Source: Buttiauxella sp049686335
GTDB lineage: Bacteria > Pseudomonadota > Gammaproteobacteria > Enterobacterales > Enterobacteriaceae
DNA: 64,000 nt
Reading direction: 5' to 3'
NCBI RefSeq assembly: GCF_049686335.1
Contig: NZ_JBAVHX010000010.1
Coordinates: 62,001 to 126,000, forward strand
The notes under the pieces were generated by a model that did not search any database, was not told the DNA's origin, and saw only the letters and a list, made by a program, of their open reading frames with translations. The number at the start of each line of letters is the position of its first letter. Position 1 is the first letter of the stretch. This document shows positions 17,345 through 26,617 of this stretch, in pieces. Both the position numbers and the translations under genes were made by a program.

Positions 17345-18502
17345 TTAGCGAATATCCATTTTTACGGTGATGTTGCCTTCAAACGCGCCAGGTTCAGGTT
17401 TGCTACTGGTGGTGCTAACAGGCGCTGCCTTAATTTGTATGGTTCCATTTCCTAGCTCATCCATAGGCACCTCAAATTCAAAGTTTCCATCAAGTGCGAC
17501 GTTCTGGTTGTTTTCATTAAAGATTCTTACGCCAATATCATCTCTGTCGATCATATTTGCAATCAGCGCATTGCTGTTGCTAACAACCCCCTGATCGGCT
17601 GTCAGTGTCAATTTAATCCTGTTCTGATTTCCCACGGCGTTATTGTCGCAATGGTATGAAATATCAACGTTTTTAAGTGAATAACCCTCGGGCGGTTGGC
17701 CTTTGTTCACAAATTGGCTACTGATGATATTTCCAAGTTCGATTTCAATGGTGCTCCCTTCATTGATCGTGCAGCCTAAGGGAGCAGACAATGAACCGCT
17801 TAACCAGATGTTGGACACCTGTTGTGCACTAGTAGTATTGCAATTGCCTGCGCCGAAATAGAGGCAAGCATAATGTTGCATGACAAGCGTCGAGGGTAGG
17901 GTTTCGATGCCCAGAATCGCTTTCTTGATATACAAGGTTAAGCCAATCACACTCCACCTGAATTTTCGCTTTACAGAAGTTCCCCCTTGCGGCCGGGTTT
18001 CCGTGCTGCACACGCTGGCGGTGCCTTCAGGGGTTTTGATATTTTCAATCTGCTTTGGCATGGATGAGCGTGGAGTGGGGTATTCATTAATATGTAAACT
18101 CAGTAATCCTGCCCCTTCAGGAGAATTGACGGCGTCGGTGTAGCCATCAATGTCGACATCGATTTTGTCTGTCAAAAAGCCATAGCCACTGACGCCCGGA
18201 TTGAGTGGACTTCCTGCGAGGGTGAGTTCATTTACTGGCGTGGATTCATCCATATTCTTTGGGCATGTGCAGTTGGCTTCCATATCCGCGCCGTTGCCAG
18301 CCAAATGATCCGTCACCTCTATTTCATTGTTGGTAGTATTCTCACTCGCCTCCAGTTCACGACTATAGGTGGTGTAATAATCCTGCGGAGCACCAAAACA
18401 ATCATTCAGCACCGTGACTGCTGATTGCGCGGGAAAATGCATCAGGCAGATAACCAGACCAGATAAAAAAGGCGCAAAGAGTCTTTTCATTAAGTTGAAC
18501 AT
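17345..18502 (-). CDS. Fimbrial tip adhesin, FimH-like arrangement
   Basis: This is the last gene of the pilin-chaperone-usher-adhesin operon. The 385-residue protein starts MFNLMKRLFA with a signal peptide ending near FPAQSA. A roughly 230-residue N-terminal domain with several Cys (CFGAPQD, CTCPKN, CLYF) is probably the receptor-binding lectin domain. A C-terminal pilin domain from about 245 (GSLSAPLGCTINEGSTIEIELG) ends FEGNITVKMDIR, which suits donor-strand assembly. A longer ORF reaches 18613 but would overlap the usher; ATG 18502 sits 4 bases after the usher stop and gives a clean signal peptide. The ligand cannot be predicted. Confidence 0.8.
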   Translation of the reverse strand: MFNLMKRLFAPFLSGLVICLMHFPAQSAVTVLNDCFGAPQDYYTTYSRELEASENTTNNEIEVTDHLAGNGADMEANCTCPKNMDESTPVNELTLAGSPLNPGVSGYGFLTDKIDVDIDGYTDAVNSPEGAGLLSLHINEYPTPRSSMPKQIENIKTPEGTASVCSTETRPQGGTSVKRKFRWSVIGLTLYIKKAILGIETLPSTLVMQHYACLYFGAGNCNTTSAQQVSNIWLSGSLSAPLGCTINEGSTIEIELGNIISSQFVNKGQPPEGYSLKNVDISYHCDNNAVGNQNRIKLTLTADQGVVSNSNALIANMIDRDDIGVRIFNENNQNVALDGNFEFEVPMDELGNGTIQIKAAPVSTTSSKPEPGAFEGNITVKMDIR

Positions 18503-18506
18503 GATG

Positions 18507-21047
18507 TTATTCCTGCTGGCATAAAGCGCTGATGAAACGGATCCCGGCACTAGCGGAGGTTGGGTGTGTTGAAAGTGAAGATATATTGGCAGTGCACTGC
18601 TGGCTCTGGGCATTACCCCATTTAACCTTTATCTGAAAAGTATCCGTAACTCCTGCCAAATAGAGCGTTCCGGTATCGTCAACGATACCGCTCACCACAG
18701 GTGAAAGTGCGGTGGCAATGGCCCCAAAGGGAACCGTCTTACCGTCAGGGCGTGTCAGTTTAATCATTGCGCGATAACCAACGTGTGCATTAAAGCTGGC
18801 AACGACGGCGGCATTTCTTGTCGGAATAACTGTGACGGCTGTTTCGCTGGTATCGACATCTTCCGGCAAACTGGTGGTATCGATGCGGATGCGGTTTTTC
18901 TGATAAGCGGTCAATGACGGGATGACTGCGTTGCCTTGCCAGTCAGTCTGGATCCCCCGTTGATTCTGAAAACGCACGCCTGAAGCATCGTTGGCGTTTA
19001 CGATGGCAAATTGGCTACCTAATGGCTGGGCCAGGGTGACACCATAAGGGTGTGCAACAACCGCACCGCTAATGCCGTAGCTTAATTGTCGGGAACTGTC
19101 TGATGAGGCGTAATAACCGGCGTTCATATTGGCGTACTGCGAGCGATAGCTACCGTATACGCTACTGGTATCCTCACCATCATGGTTCGAATGGCTTTGT
19201 TGCAAAGAGTAACTTAGCCGTTGATCGTCAAGTAGTGTGCCATTTAGTCCAATATTTTGCCGTGTGTAGCCACCTTTACTATTGCTCAGGTTATAGCTAC
19301 TCCAGGCGTTTGGCAGCCATTTACTCAGCGGCACACTCACGCCGAAAGAGGCCATTCGGTCACTTTCTTCATCGTTAACTTTGCTATAGGTATAAGCCAG
19401 ATGGAAACTGATCCCTTCGACGACCGTATTAAGACCCGCTGAAAGACTCCTCTCTTTTTGCGATGTTCCCCAGTAATCCTGCTGATAACCGTTAAGGTAC
19501 AGGCTTACGCCGGACAGGTTTTGACTGATGTTGGCCTGAAGACGGTTGCGCTTGTTGTAACGAAAAAGCAGGATGTCTTCATCTTCGTCATATTTTTGGT
19601 TAGCGTCAGCAAAACTGTAATAACCGCTGGTGGAGTAGCGATAGCTCGCCAGCGTGAAGTTAGTATCAGTTGTATCGATCTTGCCGGAGTAGAGCAGGCG
19701 GTATGACTGCCCGGTGCTTTGGTCGTCATTGTCGAGTTGGGTTTTCGCGACGGTAACATCAGCAGAAACAGCCCCTACTGGCCCCAGCGCGATGCCTGCT
19801 CCTGTGTTCACTGCTTGATAATCTTCTGCCGCTGTTACGCCGCCAAACAGCGTGAACGTATTGTTCAGACCATAAATAACGCTCCCCTGGGCAAAGATGG
19901 GTTCATTTTGATCACTGCCGCTATCAGCGCGATAACGCGCCGCAGTCATTTCGTACTTCAAACTTCCAGGGCGTAGCATGACTGCTACGCTTGAGTAAGG
20001 CTGAGTGAAACGATGTTCGGTGCCATCGGCTTCTTTGACCGTTACCTCAAGATCTCCGCTGTTCGTCGTCGAGTAAAGATCGCTAATCTCAAAAGCACCG
20101 GGTGCGACGTTTTGCTGATAGATGAGATAGCCATTCTGACGCACGGAAACTTCGGCGTTGGAACTGGCAATGCCCCGGATGATCGGTGCAAAACCACGCT
20201 GGTTGTAGGGCAACATCTCTTCGTCTGAGGCAATATTCACACCACTATATTGCAGGCTATCGAACACCTCCCCCCGAGTACTACTCTCCCCGGCCGTGAA
20301 CTGTGCTTTCAGGGTATCAATATCATGTTGTAAATAGGTGCTGATCGCCTCCCAGGAATGGGTATCGTCGGATTGACTCCAGGTCGAATAATTACGTAAA
20401 CGCCAGCCGCCGAGATTGGCGCCGCTGCGCAGATTAAGATACTGGTTTGAGCCGGTGTCATGTTGCTCATCCACATTTTGTGAGCTGGAAAAGGCGTAAT
20501 CCATAAACGCTGTTGATACCCCATCGTCCCAGCGGGAGGGATCAATGTAATCCTTACTTAATGAGATCACCGCTGCCTGAGGGATGCTTAACCGTAACGT
20601 CATTAACGTAAAATCCAGTGTTGCGCTGGCCTTAGGAATATAGAACCCCAGGGGTTCAGTTAGCTGCGCACTGGCGTTTTGCTGTGCGAGATTTTCATAT
20701 TTATCAACATTTATTCCCCACTTGCGAAGCATCTCTGGCGTCAGTTGCGGTTGCAATAAGCCATTTATATCGTTCAGATAGGTGATATTTTCGTCATCAA
20801 GACGGACGTCGTTGATCATTATTCTGGAGGGGTATACGCCGGGTAGCTGTGCATTAGGCTTGGAAAAGAGCGACAGATCGATATCTTGTGTCATCACAGC
20901 GTCCCCCTCTAAAGATGAGGGGGCAAATGTGTATTCACGGGCCTGTACGTGGCTGGTCATAACAAGCAAAACGCCACTCAGACAGTATGAGATGGGATTT
21001 AACCGCCACAGTTTTTGATTGTGTGAGTGACATAGTCCATTAGCCAT
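18507..21047 (-). CDS. Outer-membrane fimbrial usher, FimD/PapC family
   Basis: This outer-membrane usher of 846 residues catalyses fimbrial subunit polymerisation and secretion. It has a signal peptide (ISYCLSGVLLVMTSHVQA), an N-terminal domain (LFSKPNAQLPGVYPSRIMIN), and the barrel with plug. Family signatures include RGIASSNAEVSVRQNGYLIY, NVAPGAFEISDLY and the segment GSQFAIVNANDASGVRF. The C-terminal domains end in a Cys pair (QQCTAN and SALCQQE). It is a FimD-type usher, clearly different from the archaic usher in the other pilus operon. It is absent from this locus in E. coli. Confidence 0.9.
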   Translation of the reverse strand: MANGLCHSHNQKLWRLNPISYCLSGVLLVMTSHVQAREYTFAPSSLEGDAVMTQDIDLSLFSKPNAQLPGVYPSRIMINDVRLDDENITYLNDINGLLQPQLTPEMLRKWGINVDKYENLAQQNASAQLTEPLGFYIPKASATLDFTLMTLRLSIPQAAVISLSKDYIDPSRWDDGVSTAFMDYAFSSSQNVDEQHDTGSNQYLNLRSGANLGGWRLRNYSTWSQSDDTHSWEAISTYLQHDIDTLKAQFTAGESSTRGEVFDSLQYSGVNIASDEEMLPYNQRGFAPIIRGIASSNAEVSVRQNGYLIYQQNVAPGAFEISDLYSTTNSGDLEVTVKEADGTEHRFTQPYSSVAVMLRPGSLKYEMTAARYRADSGSDQNEPIFAQGSVIYGLNNTFTLFGGVTAAEDYQAVNTGAGIALGPVGAVSADVTVAKTQLDNDDQSTGQSYRLLYSGKIDTTDTNFTLASYRYSTSGYYSFADANQKYDEDEDILLFRYNKRNRLQANISQNLSGVSLYLNGYQQDYWGTSQKERSLSAGLNTVVEGISFHLAYTYSKVNDEESDRMASFGVSVPLSKWLPNAWSSYNLSNSKGGYTRQNIGLNGTLLDDQRLSYSLQQSHSNHDGEDTSSVYGSYRSQYANMNAGYYASSDSSRQLSYGISGAVVAHPYGVTLAQPLGSQFAIVNANDASGVRFQNQRGIQTDWQGNAVIPSLTAYQKNRIRIDTTSLPEDVDTSETAVTVIPTRNAAVVASFNAHVGYRAMIKLTRPDGKTVPFGAIATALSPVVSGIVDDTGTLYLAGVTDTFQIKVKWGNAQSQQCTANISSLSTHPTSASAGIRFISALCQQE

Positions 21048-21056
21048 AGCGTCAAG

Positions 21057-21749
21057 TTATTCCTGTGACAGTGAGGTTACGTATTTGTCTGAAGCACTTC
21101 CGTAGTCCGTAATGCAGCGCCAGCTTACGTTATGCCCGTTAATACTCTCTGCAACAGCAAGTTCTACCCGTGATTTAGGGGCAATAAGATCGGCTTTATC
21201 CAGTTTTGTTCCCCCCAAATGAAGGTTATCGAACACGCTGTAAAACGCCCCGTCGTTAATGATGGTTACCTGCTTACCGCTGCGGGTGAAACGAAGGTTC
21301 TTACAGGTTTCCGTCGGCGTTTCTGGCAGCCCTTCAGGGCGCCAGAATAATTTCAGTCGCGTTTTATAAATCAGCCGCAGAACGTTTTTATTGTCTTCAT
21401 CTTTAGCCGTTGCAGGAATGGTGCGTACGTTTATATAGAACAGCGATTCACGATCTTTTGGCAAAGCTGTTCCGTTCCAGGCTATGCGTAAACTTTGTTC
21501 TTTTTGCGCATCCAGTCGGAACAGAGGAGGAGTGACAATAAATGGACCTCGAGTTTTACCATCGCCAGTATCAGTCCATGACTGAATAAGCCAGGGAAGT
21601 TCTTTTTCGCTATTCGCCAGCGGTAAAGAGATCTCCTTTTTACTCTCTTCAAAGATGAGACGCGTTCTGCCAATTTGTATCCCAGCAGCATGGCTTTCAA
21701 AGATAAATATTAAAGGAAGGCATAACAAAGAATATAATGGAAGGCGCAT
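21057..21749 (-). CDS. Periplasmic fimbrial chaperone, PapD/FimC family
   Basis: This periplasmic chaperone has 230 residues. It has a signal peptide (YSLLCLPLIFIFESHAA), then the first strand with the conserved TRLIFEE (the Arg anchors the subunit C-terminus). The G1-strand region is RLIYKTRLKLFWRPEGLPE, whose Lys is the second anchor, and the short F1-G1 loop suggests the FGS class. A Cys pair in domain 2 (ETCKN and WRCITD) could form a disulphide as in PapD-like chaperones. It lies 9 bases before the usher and 110 bases after the pilin, separated from it by a strong hairpin. Confidence 0.88.
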   Translation of the reverse strand: MRLPLYSLLCLPLIFIFESHAAGIQIGRTRLIFEESKKEISLPLANSEKELPWLIQSWTDTGDGKTRGPFIVTPPLFRLDAQKEQSLRIAWNGTALPKDRESLFYINVRTIPATAKDEDNKNVLRLIYKTRLKLFWRPEGLPETPTETCKNLRFTRSGKQVTIINDGAFYSVFDNLHLGGTKLDKADLIAPKSRVELAVAESINGHNVSWRCITDYGSASDKYVTSLSQE

Positions 21750-21783
21750 GGTGAAACCTGTATTCCTTGTGCTCGACGATATA

Positions 21784-21815
21784 GCAACCAGCCAGGGTGT
21801 ACCCTGGCTGGTTGC
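21784..21815 (-). terminator. Perfect hairpin between pilin and chaperone genes
   Basis: A 15-bp stem (GCAACCAGCCAGGGT against ACCCTGGCTGGTTGC) with a two-base loop lies between the pilin and chaperone. It has no T-run, so it probably acts as an attenuator or as a 3' stabiliser that keeps pilin mRNA in excess over assembly genes, as in other fimbrial operons (inference). Confidence 0.65.
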
Positions 21816-21859
21816 CCTGGAATGAATATTAATTTCATATATTCAATCTGGATTTCCAA

Positions 21860-22441
21860 TTATCGATACAGAATGTTTACTGTTAGATCGCCGTCTGCTG
21901 CACCTGGTTTAATGTCTGCTGCATCTGCGAATGATTTGTATCGTGCGTTAAAGTTCATACTAATTTTATCCTCGACTCTGATAGGAAGATCAATATAAGC
22001 CTGGCCCTCTGTTCCATCCATTGTGATGAGAGCCGTGTCATCATCCGCCGGGCTGATGGCGATACCTACGCCTGTTGCTGCTTGACCGGCGGAAGTCGTG
22101 ATTTGACTGACATCCATTAACGTTGTCGACCCGGTAAGTGCAGTCGGGCCATTAAATGTCAATTGAACGGAAGGCAAACCGTCACTTTTCAGCGGGCAAT
22201 CAACAAGGGTAATCGTAAATGGAATTAATTCGCTTTCAGTGCCGGGAGTGGTGAATAGAGTAGTAGGGTAGGTTCCTAACGGCACGGTTTGGTCTGTACC
22301 ATTATCACCCTCAATGGTGCAGCTTGGTTCAATAATTAAACCGGTGAAATGAATGGTGCCTGCGTTCATTTCAGCAGCATACACACTTCCAGTAGAAGCA
22401 GTAATTAGCGCAGCGAGAAATGCATACTTTTTGATTGACAT
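21860..22441 (-). CDS. Major fimbrial subunit (type 1 pilin family)
   Basis: This secreted pilin of 193 residues comprises a signal peptide (KKYAFLAALITASTGSVYA) and one Fimbrial domain. The first Cys follows the donor-strand groove region (IHFTGLIIEPSCTIEGD), the partner Cys is in VDCPLKSD, and the C-terminus ends DGDLTVNILYR, with the penultimate Tyr typical of pilins. It is first in the operon and separated from downstream genes by a hairpin, which fits the major shaft subunit. GGAGATG precedes the ATG. Confidence 0.88.
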   Translation of the reverse strand: MSIKKYAFLAALITASTGSVYAAEMNAGTIHFTGLIIEPSCTIEGDNGTDQTVPLGTYPTTLFTTPGTESELIPFTITLVDCPLKSDGLPSVQLTFNGPTALTGSTTLMDVSQITTSAGQAATGVGIAISPADDDTALITMDGTEGQAYIDLPIRVEDKISMNFNARYKSFADAADIKPGAADGDLTVNILYR

Positions 22442-22935
22442 TTAAACATCTCCATATGAGTGAATACTACAACGTAATAGCGTTTGAATAATTAAAACAG
22501 CCTGGCATAGGGTGAAAAATATAGGGTGCCAAAAAACGTTATTGCTTAATAAAAATGTCAGGGCGGGAATGCGAGATTTTGCGCATTATATCTAATAGTC
22601 GTGGGTGTAAAAGTGTTTTTTTAATGGCTGTGTAATTATACTTTGGTGATTGTATTGCTAATAATATTTGTTTAAGTGATCTATTTGGATTAATAGATCT
22701 ATGGTGTAAATACATTAATAATAAGTATTATAAACAATCACCATTTATGTAAAAATTCGATTTTATGTAATTAAATGTATTTTTTTAGGCTTGTTTTTTG
22801 AGCTGCTGCCGTCACTTCACCGGGACTTAAGAGGTACAAATAGCTGAAAACACATCTATTCACACGGCTATTCTGAGCATTAATTGATTCTACTTATGGC
22901 ACCATCACTTCTTCCTGATTGGCTGAGTGCGACGC
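22442..22935. promoter_or_regulatory. AT-rich fimbrial/flhB regulatory region with nested inverted repeats and two GATC sites
   Basis: This gap of nearly 500 bases holds divergent promoters for the fimbrial operon and flhBAE. TGGTGATTGT at 22644-22653 is repeated in inverted orientation at 22734-22743 with 80 bases between. Inside lies a palindrome (22678-22699) pairing GATCTATT with AATAGATC, giving two Dam sites 18 bases apart. The region is strongly AT-rich, as is common for H-NS- or Lrp-controlled fimbriae. No FlhDC box could be identified with confidence. Confidence 0.55.
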
Positions 22936-24087
22936 GTGTCTGAAGAAAGCGACGACGATAAAACAGAAGCCCCCACACCCCACCGACTTGAAAAAGCGCG
23001 AGAAGATGGGCAAATCCCCCGTTCCCGTGAACTCACTTCACTGCTGATGTTGCTGGTGGGGATAAGCATCATCTGGATGGGTGGCGAGCCACTGGCCCGG
23101 CAACTGGCGGCGATGCTGTCGGCTGGATTGCACTTTGACCACAGTATTATTAACGACCCGCACCTTATTGTTAGCCAGGTCAGCATGTTAATTAAACAGG
23201 CGGTGTGGGCCTTGCTGCCGTTGATTTTTGGGCTGGTTATCGTGGCAATTGCCGCGCCGATGCTACTGGGCGGCCTGCTGTTTAGCGGCAAATCGATACA
23301 GTTTAAGTTCAGCAAAATGAACCCGATTGCGGGCTTAGGGCGGATGTTCTCGGCTCAGGCGGGATCTGAACTCCTGAAAGCGATTCTTAAGGCGGTGCTG
23401 GTCGGCAGCGTCACGGTGATGTATTTGCTGCACAAATGGCCGGAGATGTTGCGGCTCATCAGCGAACCGCCGTTGGCGGCATTGAGGCATGCGCTAAATA
23501 TGGTGGCGGTGTGCGGCATGTTGATTGTGCTGGGGCTGACGCCAATGGTCGGCTTTGACGTATTTTTCCAGATTTTCAGTAACCTGAAAAAACTGCGCAT
23601 GAGCCGCCAGGATATTCGCGACGAATTTAAGCAGCAAGAGGGTGACCCGCACGTTAAAGGTCGTATTCGTCAGCAACAGCGAGCCATGGCACGTCGCCGC
23701 ATGATGGCGGATGTCCCGCAGGCTGATGTGATTGTCACCAACCCGACGCACTATTCGGTGGCGTTGCAGTATGACGAAAACAAAATGAGCGCCCCCAAAG
23801 TGCTGGCGAAAGGGGCGGGACTGGTCGCATTGCGCATCCGTGAAATTGGCAACGAGCATCGCATTCCGATGCTGGAAGCGCCTCCGCTGGCGCGTGCGTT
23901 GTATCGACACGCAGAAATTGGCCAACAAATTCCTGGGCAGTTGTATTCCGCGGTGGCAGAAGTGCTGGCGTGGGTTTGGCAGCTGCGTCGCTGGCGTGTG
24001 GCTGGCGGTTTAATCCCGAAAAAACCTGAAAATCTTCCGGTGCCTGAGGCACTGGACTTTGCAAACGAGAAGGACTCTGATGGCTAA
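22936..24087 (+). CDS. flhB: Flagellar type III export switch protein FlhB
   Basis: FlhB is an inner-membrane export-apparatus component that switches secretion from rod/hook to filament substrates by autocleavage. With the GTG at 22936 the protein is 383 residues (E. coli 382). The cleavage motif NPTH then falls at Asn269, exactly as in E. coli; the GTG three codons upstream would shift it. An N-terminal cytoplasmic stretch (DDKTEAPTPHRLEKARE), four membrane helices and the cytoplasmic C-domain (VTNPTHYSVAL) are all present. Its stop overlaps flhA by 8 bases. Confidence 0.96.
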   Translation: MSEESDDDKTEAPTPHRLEKAREDGQIPRSRELTSLLMLLVGISIIWMGGEPLARQLAAMLSAGLHFDHSIINDPHLIVSQVSMLIKQAVWALLPLIFGLVIVAIAAPMLLGGLLFSGKSIQFKFSKMNPIAGLGRMFSAQAGSELLKAILKAVLVGSVTVMYLLHKWPEMLRLISEPPLAALRHALNMVAVCGMLIVLGLTPMVGFDVFFQIFSNLKKLRMSRQDIRDEFKQQEGDPHVKGRIRQQQRAMARRRMMADVPQADVIVTNPTHYSVALQYDENKMSAPKVLAKGAGLVALRIREIGNEHRIPMLEAPPLARALYRHAEIGQQIPGQLYSAVAEVLAWVWQLRRWRVAGGLIPKKPENLPVPEALDFANEKDSDG

Positions 24088-26161
24088 TCTGCTCGCTACG
24101 TTGCGCCTGCCTGCCAGTATGAAATCTGGGCAATGGCAAATCCTTGCCGGGCCGATACTTATCCTGTTGATCTTGTCGATGATGGTACTGCCGCTGCCCG
24201 CGTTTGTACTGGATTTGCTGTTCACCTTTAACATCGCGCTGTCGATAATGGTCTTGCTGGTGGCTATGTTCACCCAGAAAACCCTCGAATTCGCCGCGTT
24301 CCCGACCATTTTGCTGTTTACCACGTTACTGCGCCTGGCGCTGAACGTCGCCTCAACCCGTATCATTTTGATGGACGGTCATACCGGTGGGGCAGCCGCA
24401 GGTAAAGTGGTTGAAGCCTTCGGTCACTTCCTGGTCGGCGGCAACTTTGCTATCGGTATCGTGGTGTTCATCATCCTCGTTATCATCAACTTTATGGTTA
24501 TCACCAAAGGTGCCGGACGTATTGCCGAAGTGGGGGCGCGTTTTGTGCTCGACGGGATGCCGGGTAAACAGATGGCTATCGATGCTGACCTGAATGCCGG
24601 GCTTATTGGTGAAGAAGAGGCGAAAAAACGCCGTTCAGAGGTGACTCAGGAGGCGGATTTCTACGGCTCAATGGACGGTGCCAGTAAGTTCGTGCGTGGC
24701 GATGCCGTGGCCGGGCTTATGATCATGGTGATTAACGTGGTCGGCGGCCTGTTAGTCGGTGTCCTGCAACATGATATGGCCGTGGGGGCTGCGGCAGAAA
24801 GCTATACGCTGTTAACCATCGGTGATGGCCTGGTCGCGCAAATCCCGGCACTGGTGATTTCAACGGCGGCGGGTGTCATTGTGACGCGCGTGGCAACCGA
24901 TCAAGACGTCGGCGAACAGATGGTGACTCAGCTGTTCAACAACCCGCGCGTGATGTTGCTCAGTGCAGGCGTGTTAGGTCTGCTCGGCATGGTGCCGGGA
25001 ATGCCAAATTTTGTCTTCTTACTGTTCACTGCAGCCTTGCTGGCTCTTGCCTGGTGGATGCGTGGCCGGCAAATGGAGGCTCCAGCCAAACCCGCTGCAC
25101 CGGTGAAACCCCAGGAGAATCCGCAGGCGGTCGAGGCGACGTGGAATGATGTTCAACTGGAAGACTCGCTCGGTATGGAAGTGGGTTATCGCCTGATCCC
25201 GATGGTGGATTTCCAGCAAGACGGCGAGTTGTTAGGGCGCATCCGCAGTATTCGTAAGAAATTCGCGCAAGATATGGGGTTCCTGCCGCCGGTGGTGCAT
25301 ATCCGTGACAACATGGATTTGCCGCCCGCGCGTTATCGCATATTAATGAAAGGCGTCGAAATTGGTAGCGGTGATGCCTATCCGGGGCGCTGGCTTGCTA
25401 TCAACCCAGGCACGGCGGCTGGCACGCTGCCCGGTGAAACCACGACCGATCCTGCCTTTGGTCTGGCGGCGACCTGGATTGAAAGTGCCCTAAAAGAACA
25501 GGCGCAGATTCAGGGCTTTACGGTAGTGGAAGCCAGTACCGTGGTCGCAACTCATCTTAACCATCTGATTGGGCAGTTTGCGCCAGAGCTGTTTGGCCGC
25601 CAGGAAGCGCAGCAACTGCTTGACCGCGTCTCGCAAGAGATGCCAAAGCTGACAGAAGATCTGGTGCCGGGCGTAGTGACGCTCACCACGCTGCATAAAG
25701 TGTTGCAGAATCTGCTGGCAGAAAAAGTGCCGATTCGCGATATGCGTACCATTCTGGAAACTCTCGCCGAACACGCGCCGGTGCAGAATGATCCGCATGA
25801 ATTAACGGCAGTGGTGCGTGTGGCGCTGGGCCGCGCGATTACCCAGCAGTGGTTCCCGGGGAATGGCGAAGTGCAGGTCATTGGTCTCGATGCTGCGCTG
25901 GAACGCTTGTTATTACAGGCATTACAAGGTGGCGGTGGGCTTGAGCCGGGGCTGGCCGATCGCTTGCTTGAGCAGGCTCAGGATGCGCTGAAGCGCCAGG
26001 AAATGCTTGGTGCGCCACCCGTATTGTTGGTGAACCATGCGCTGCGCCCACTGTTGGCACGTTTCTTACGCCGCAGCCTGCCGCAATTAATGGTGCTTTC
26101 AAGCCTTGAGCTGTCGGAGAACCGCAACATTCGTATGACCGCGACGATCGGAGCGAAATAA
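24080..26161 (+). CDS. flhA: Flagellar type III export gate protein FlhA
   Basis: FlhA forms the nonameric export gate ring in the inner membrane and uses the proton motive force. ATG 24080 gives 693 residues (E. coli 692) with the N-terminus MANLLATLRLP; an ATG seven codons upstream would lengthen it without family support. About eight N-terminal membrane helices hold the FHIPEP signature region (TLLRLALNVASTRIIL, VGARFVLDGMPGKQMAID). The C-terminal cytoplasmic domain begins near residue 350 (ATWNDVQLEDSLGMEVGYRL). It overlaps flhB at the 5' end, and TAATG couples it to flhE. Confidence 0.97.
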   Translation: MANLLATLRLPASMKSGQWQILAGPILILLILSMMVLPLPAFVLDLLFTFNIALSIMVLLVAMFTQKTLEFAAFPTILLFTTLLRLALNVASTRIILMDGHTGGAAAGKVVEAFGHFLVGGNFAIGIVVFIILVIINFMVITKGAGRIAEVGARFVLDGMPGKQMAIDADLNAGLIGEEEAKKRRSEVTQEADFYGSMDGASKFVRGDAVAGLMIMVINVVGGLLVGVLQHDMAVGAAAESYTLLTIGDGLVAQIPALVISTAAGVIVTRVATDQDVGEQMVTQLFNNPRVMLLSAGVLGLLGMVPGMPNFVFLLFTAALLALAWWMRGRQMEAPAKPAAPVKPQENPQAVEATWNDVQLEDSLGMEVGYRLIPMVDFQQDGELLGRIRSIRKKFAQDMGFLPPVVHIRDNMDLPPARYRILMKGVEIGSGDAYPGRWLAINPGTAAGTLPGETTTDPAFGLAATWIESALKEQAQIQGFTVVEASTVVATHLNHLIGQFAPELFGRQEAQQLLDRVSQEMPKLTEDLVPGVVTLTTLHKVLQNLLAEKVPIRDMRTILETLAEHAPVQNDPHELTAVVRVALGRAITQQWFPGNGEVQVIGLDAALERLLLQALQGGGGLEPGLADRLLEQAQDALKRQEMLGAPPVLLVNHALRPLLARFLRRSLPQLMVLSSLELSENRNIRMTATIGAK

Positions 26162-26553
26162 TGATCCGCTTTTTAGCGCTGATACTTTTACCCTTTATGA
26201 CCTATGCCGCCGGAGAAGGGGCGTGGCAGGCAAGTGGCGTGGGGGTCACCCTCAGCCACCGGGGCGTTGCCGCATCATCGCGAGCACTGGCACCGTCTCA
26301 ACCGGCTGAAGGTGTTATGACGATGGTCGCCTGGCGCTATGAGTTGACAGGGCCGACACCCGCCGGATTAGTGGTCAGACTTTGCTCGGTGACGCGTTGT
26401 GTCGGGATAGAAGGGCAGAGTGGTAATACGCGTGGACTCACCAACGTTTCAGCAAACGAACCGCTGCGTTTTGTCTGGGAAGTCCCCGGTGGCGGCTCCC
26501 TTTTCCCTCCGCTTAAAGTCCGAAGTAATCAGGTTATCGTTAATTACCGCTGA
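26161..26553 (+). CDS. flhE: Flagellar protein FlhE
   Basis: FlhE is a small periplasmic protein of enterobacteria; published work links it to preventing proton leakage through the flagellar export apparatus. The 130 residues have a signal peptide (FLALILLPFMTYA), the start EGAWQASGVGVTLSHRGV and a Cys pair (RLCSVTRCVG). It is the last gene of flhBAE and is followed by a strong intrinsic terminator. Confidence 0.93.
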   Translation: MIRFLALILLPFMTYAAGEGAWQASGVGVTLSHRGVAASSRALAPSQPAEGVMTMVAWRYELTGPTPAGLVVRLCSVTRCVGIEGQSGNTRGLTNVSANEPLRFVWEVPGGGSLFPPLKVRSNQVIVNYR

Positions 26554-26560
26554 CCATAAA

Positions 26561-26584
26561 AGCCGCATTTTGTGCGGCTTTTTC
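26561..26584 (+). terminator. Intrinsic terminator of flhBAE
   Basis: AGCCGCA pairs with TGCGGCT around a short loop, followed by a run of five T. Confidence 0.92.
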
Positions 26585-26617
26585 CTTTCTGCATCTCATT
26601 TTCAGTCCGTGCTTTTG

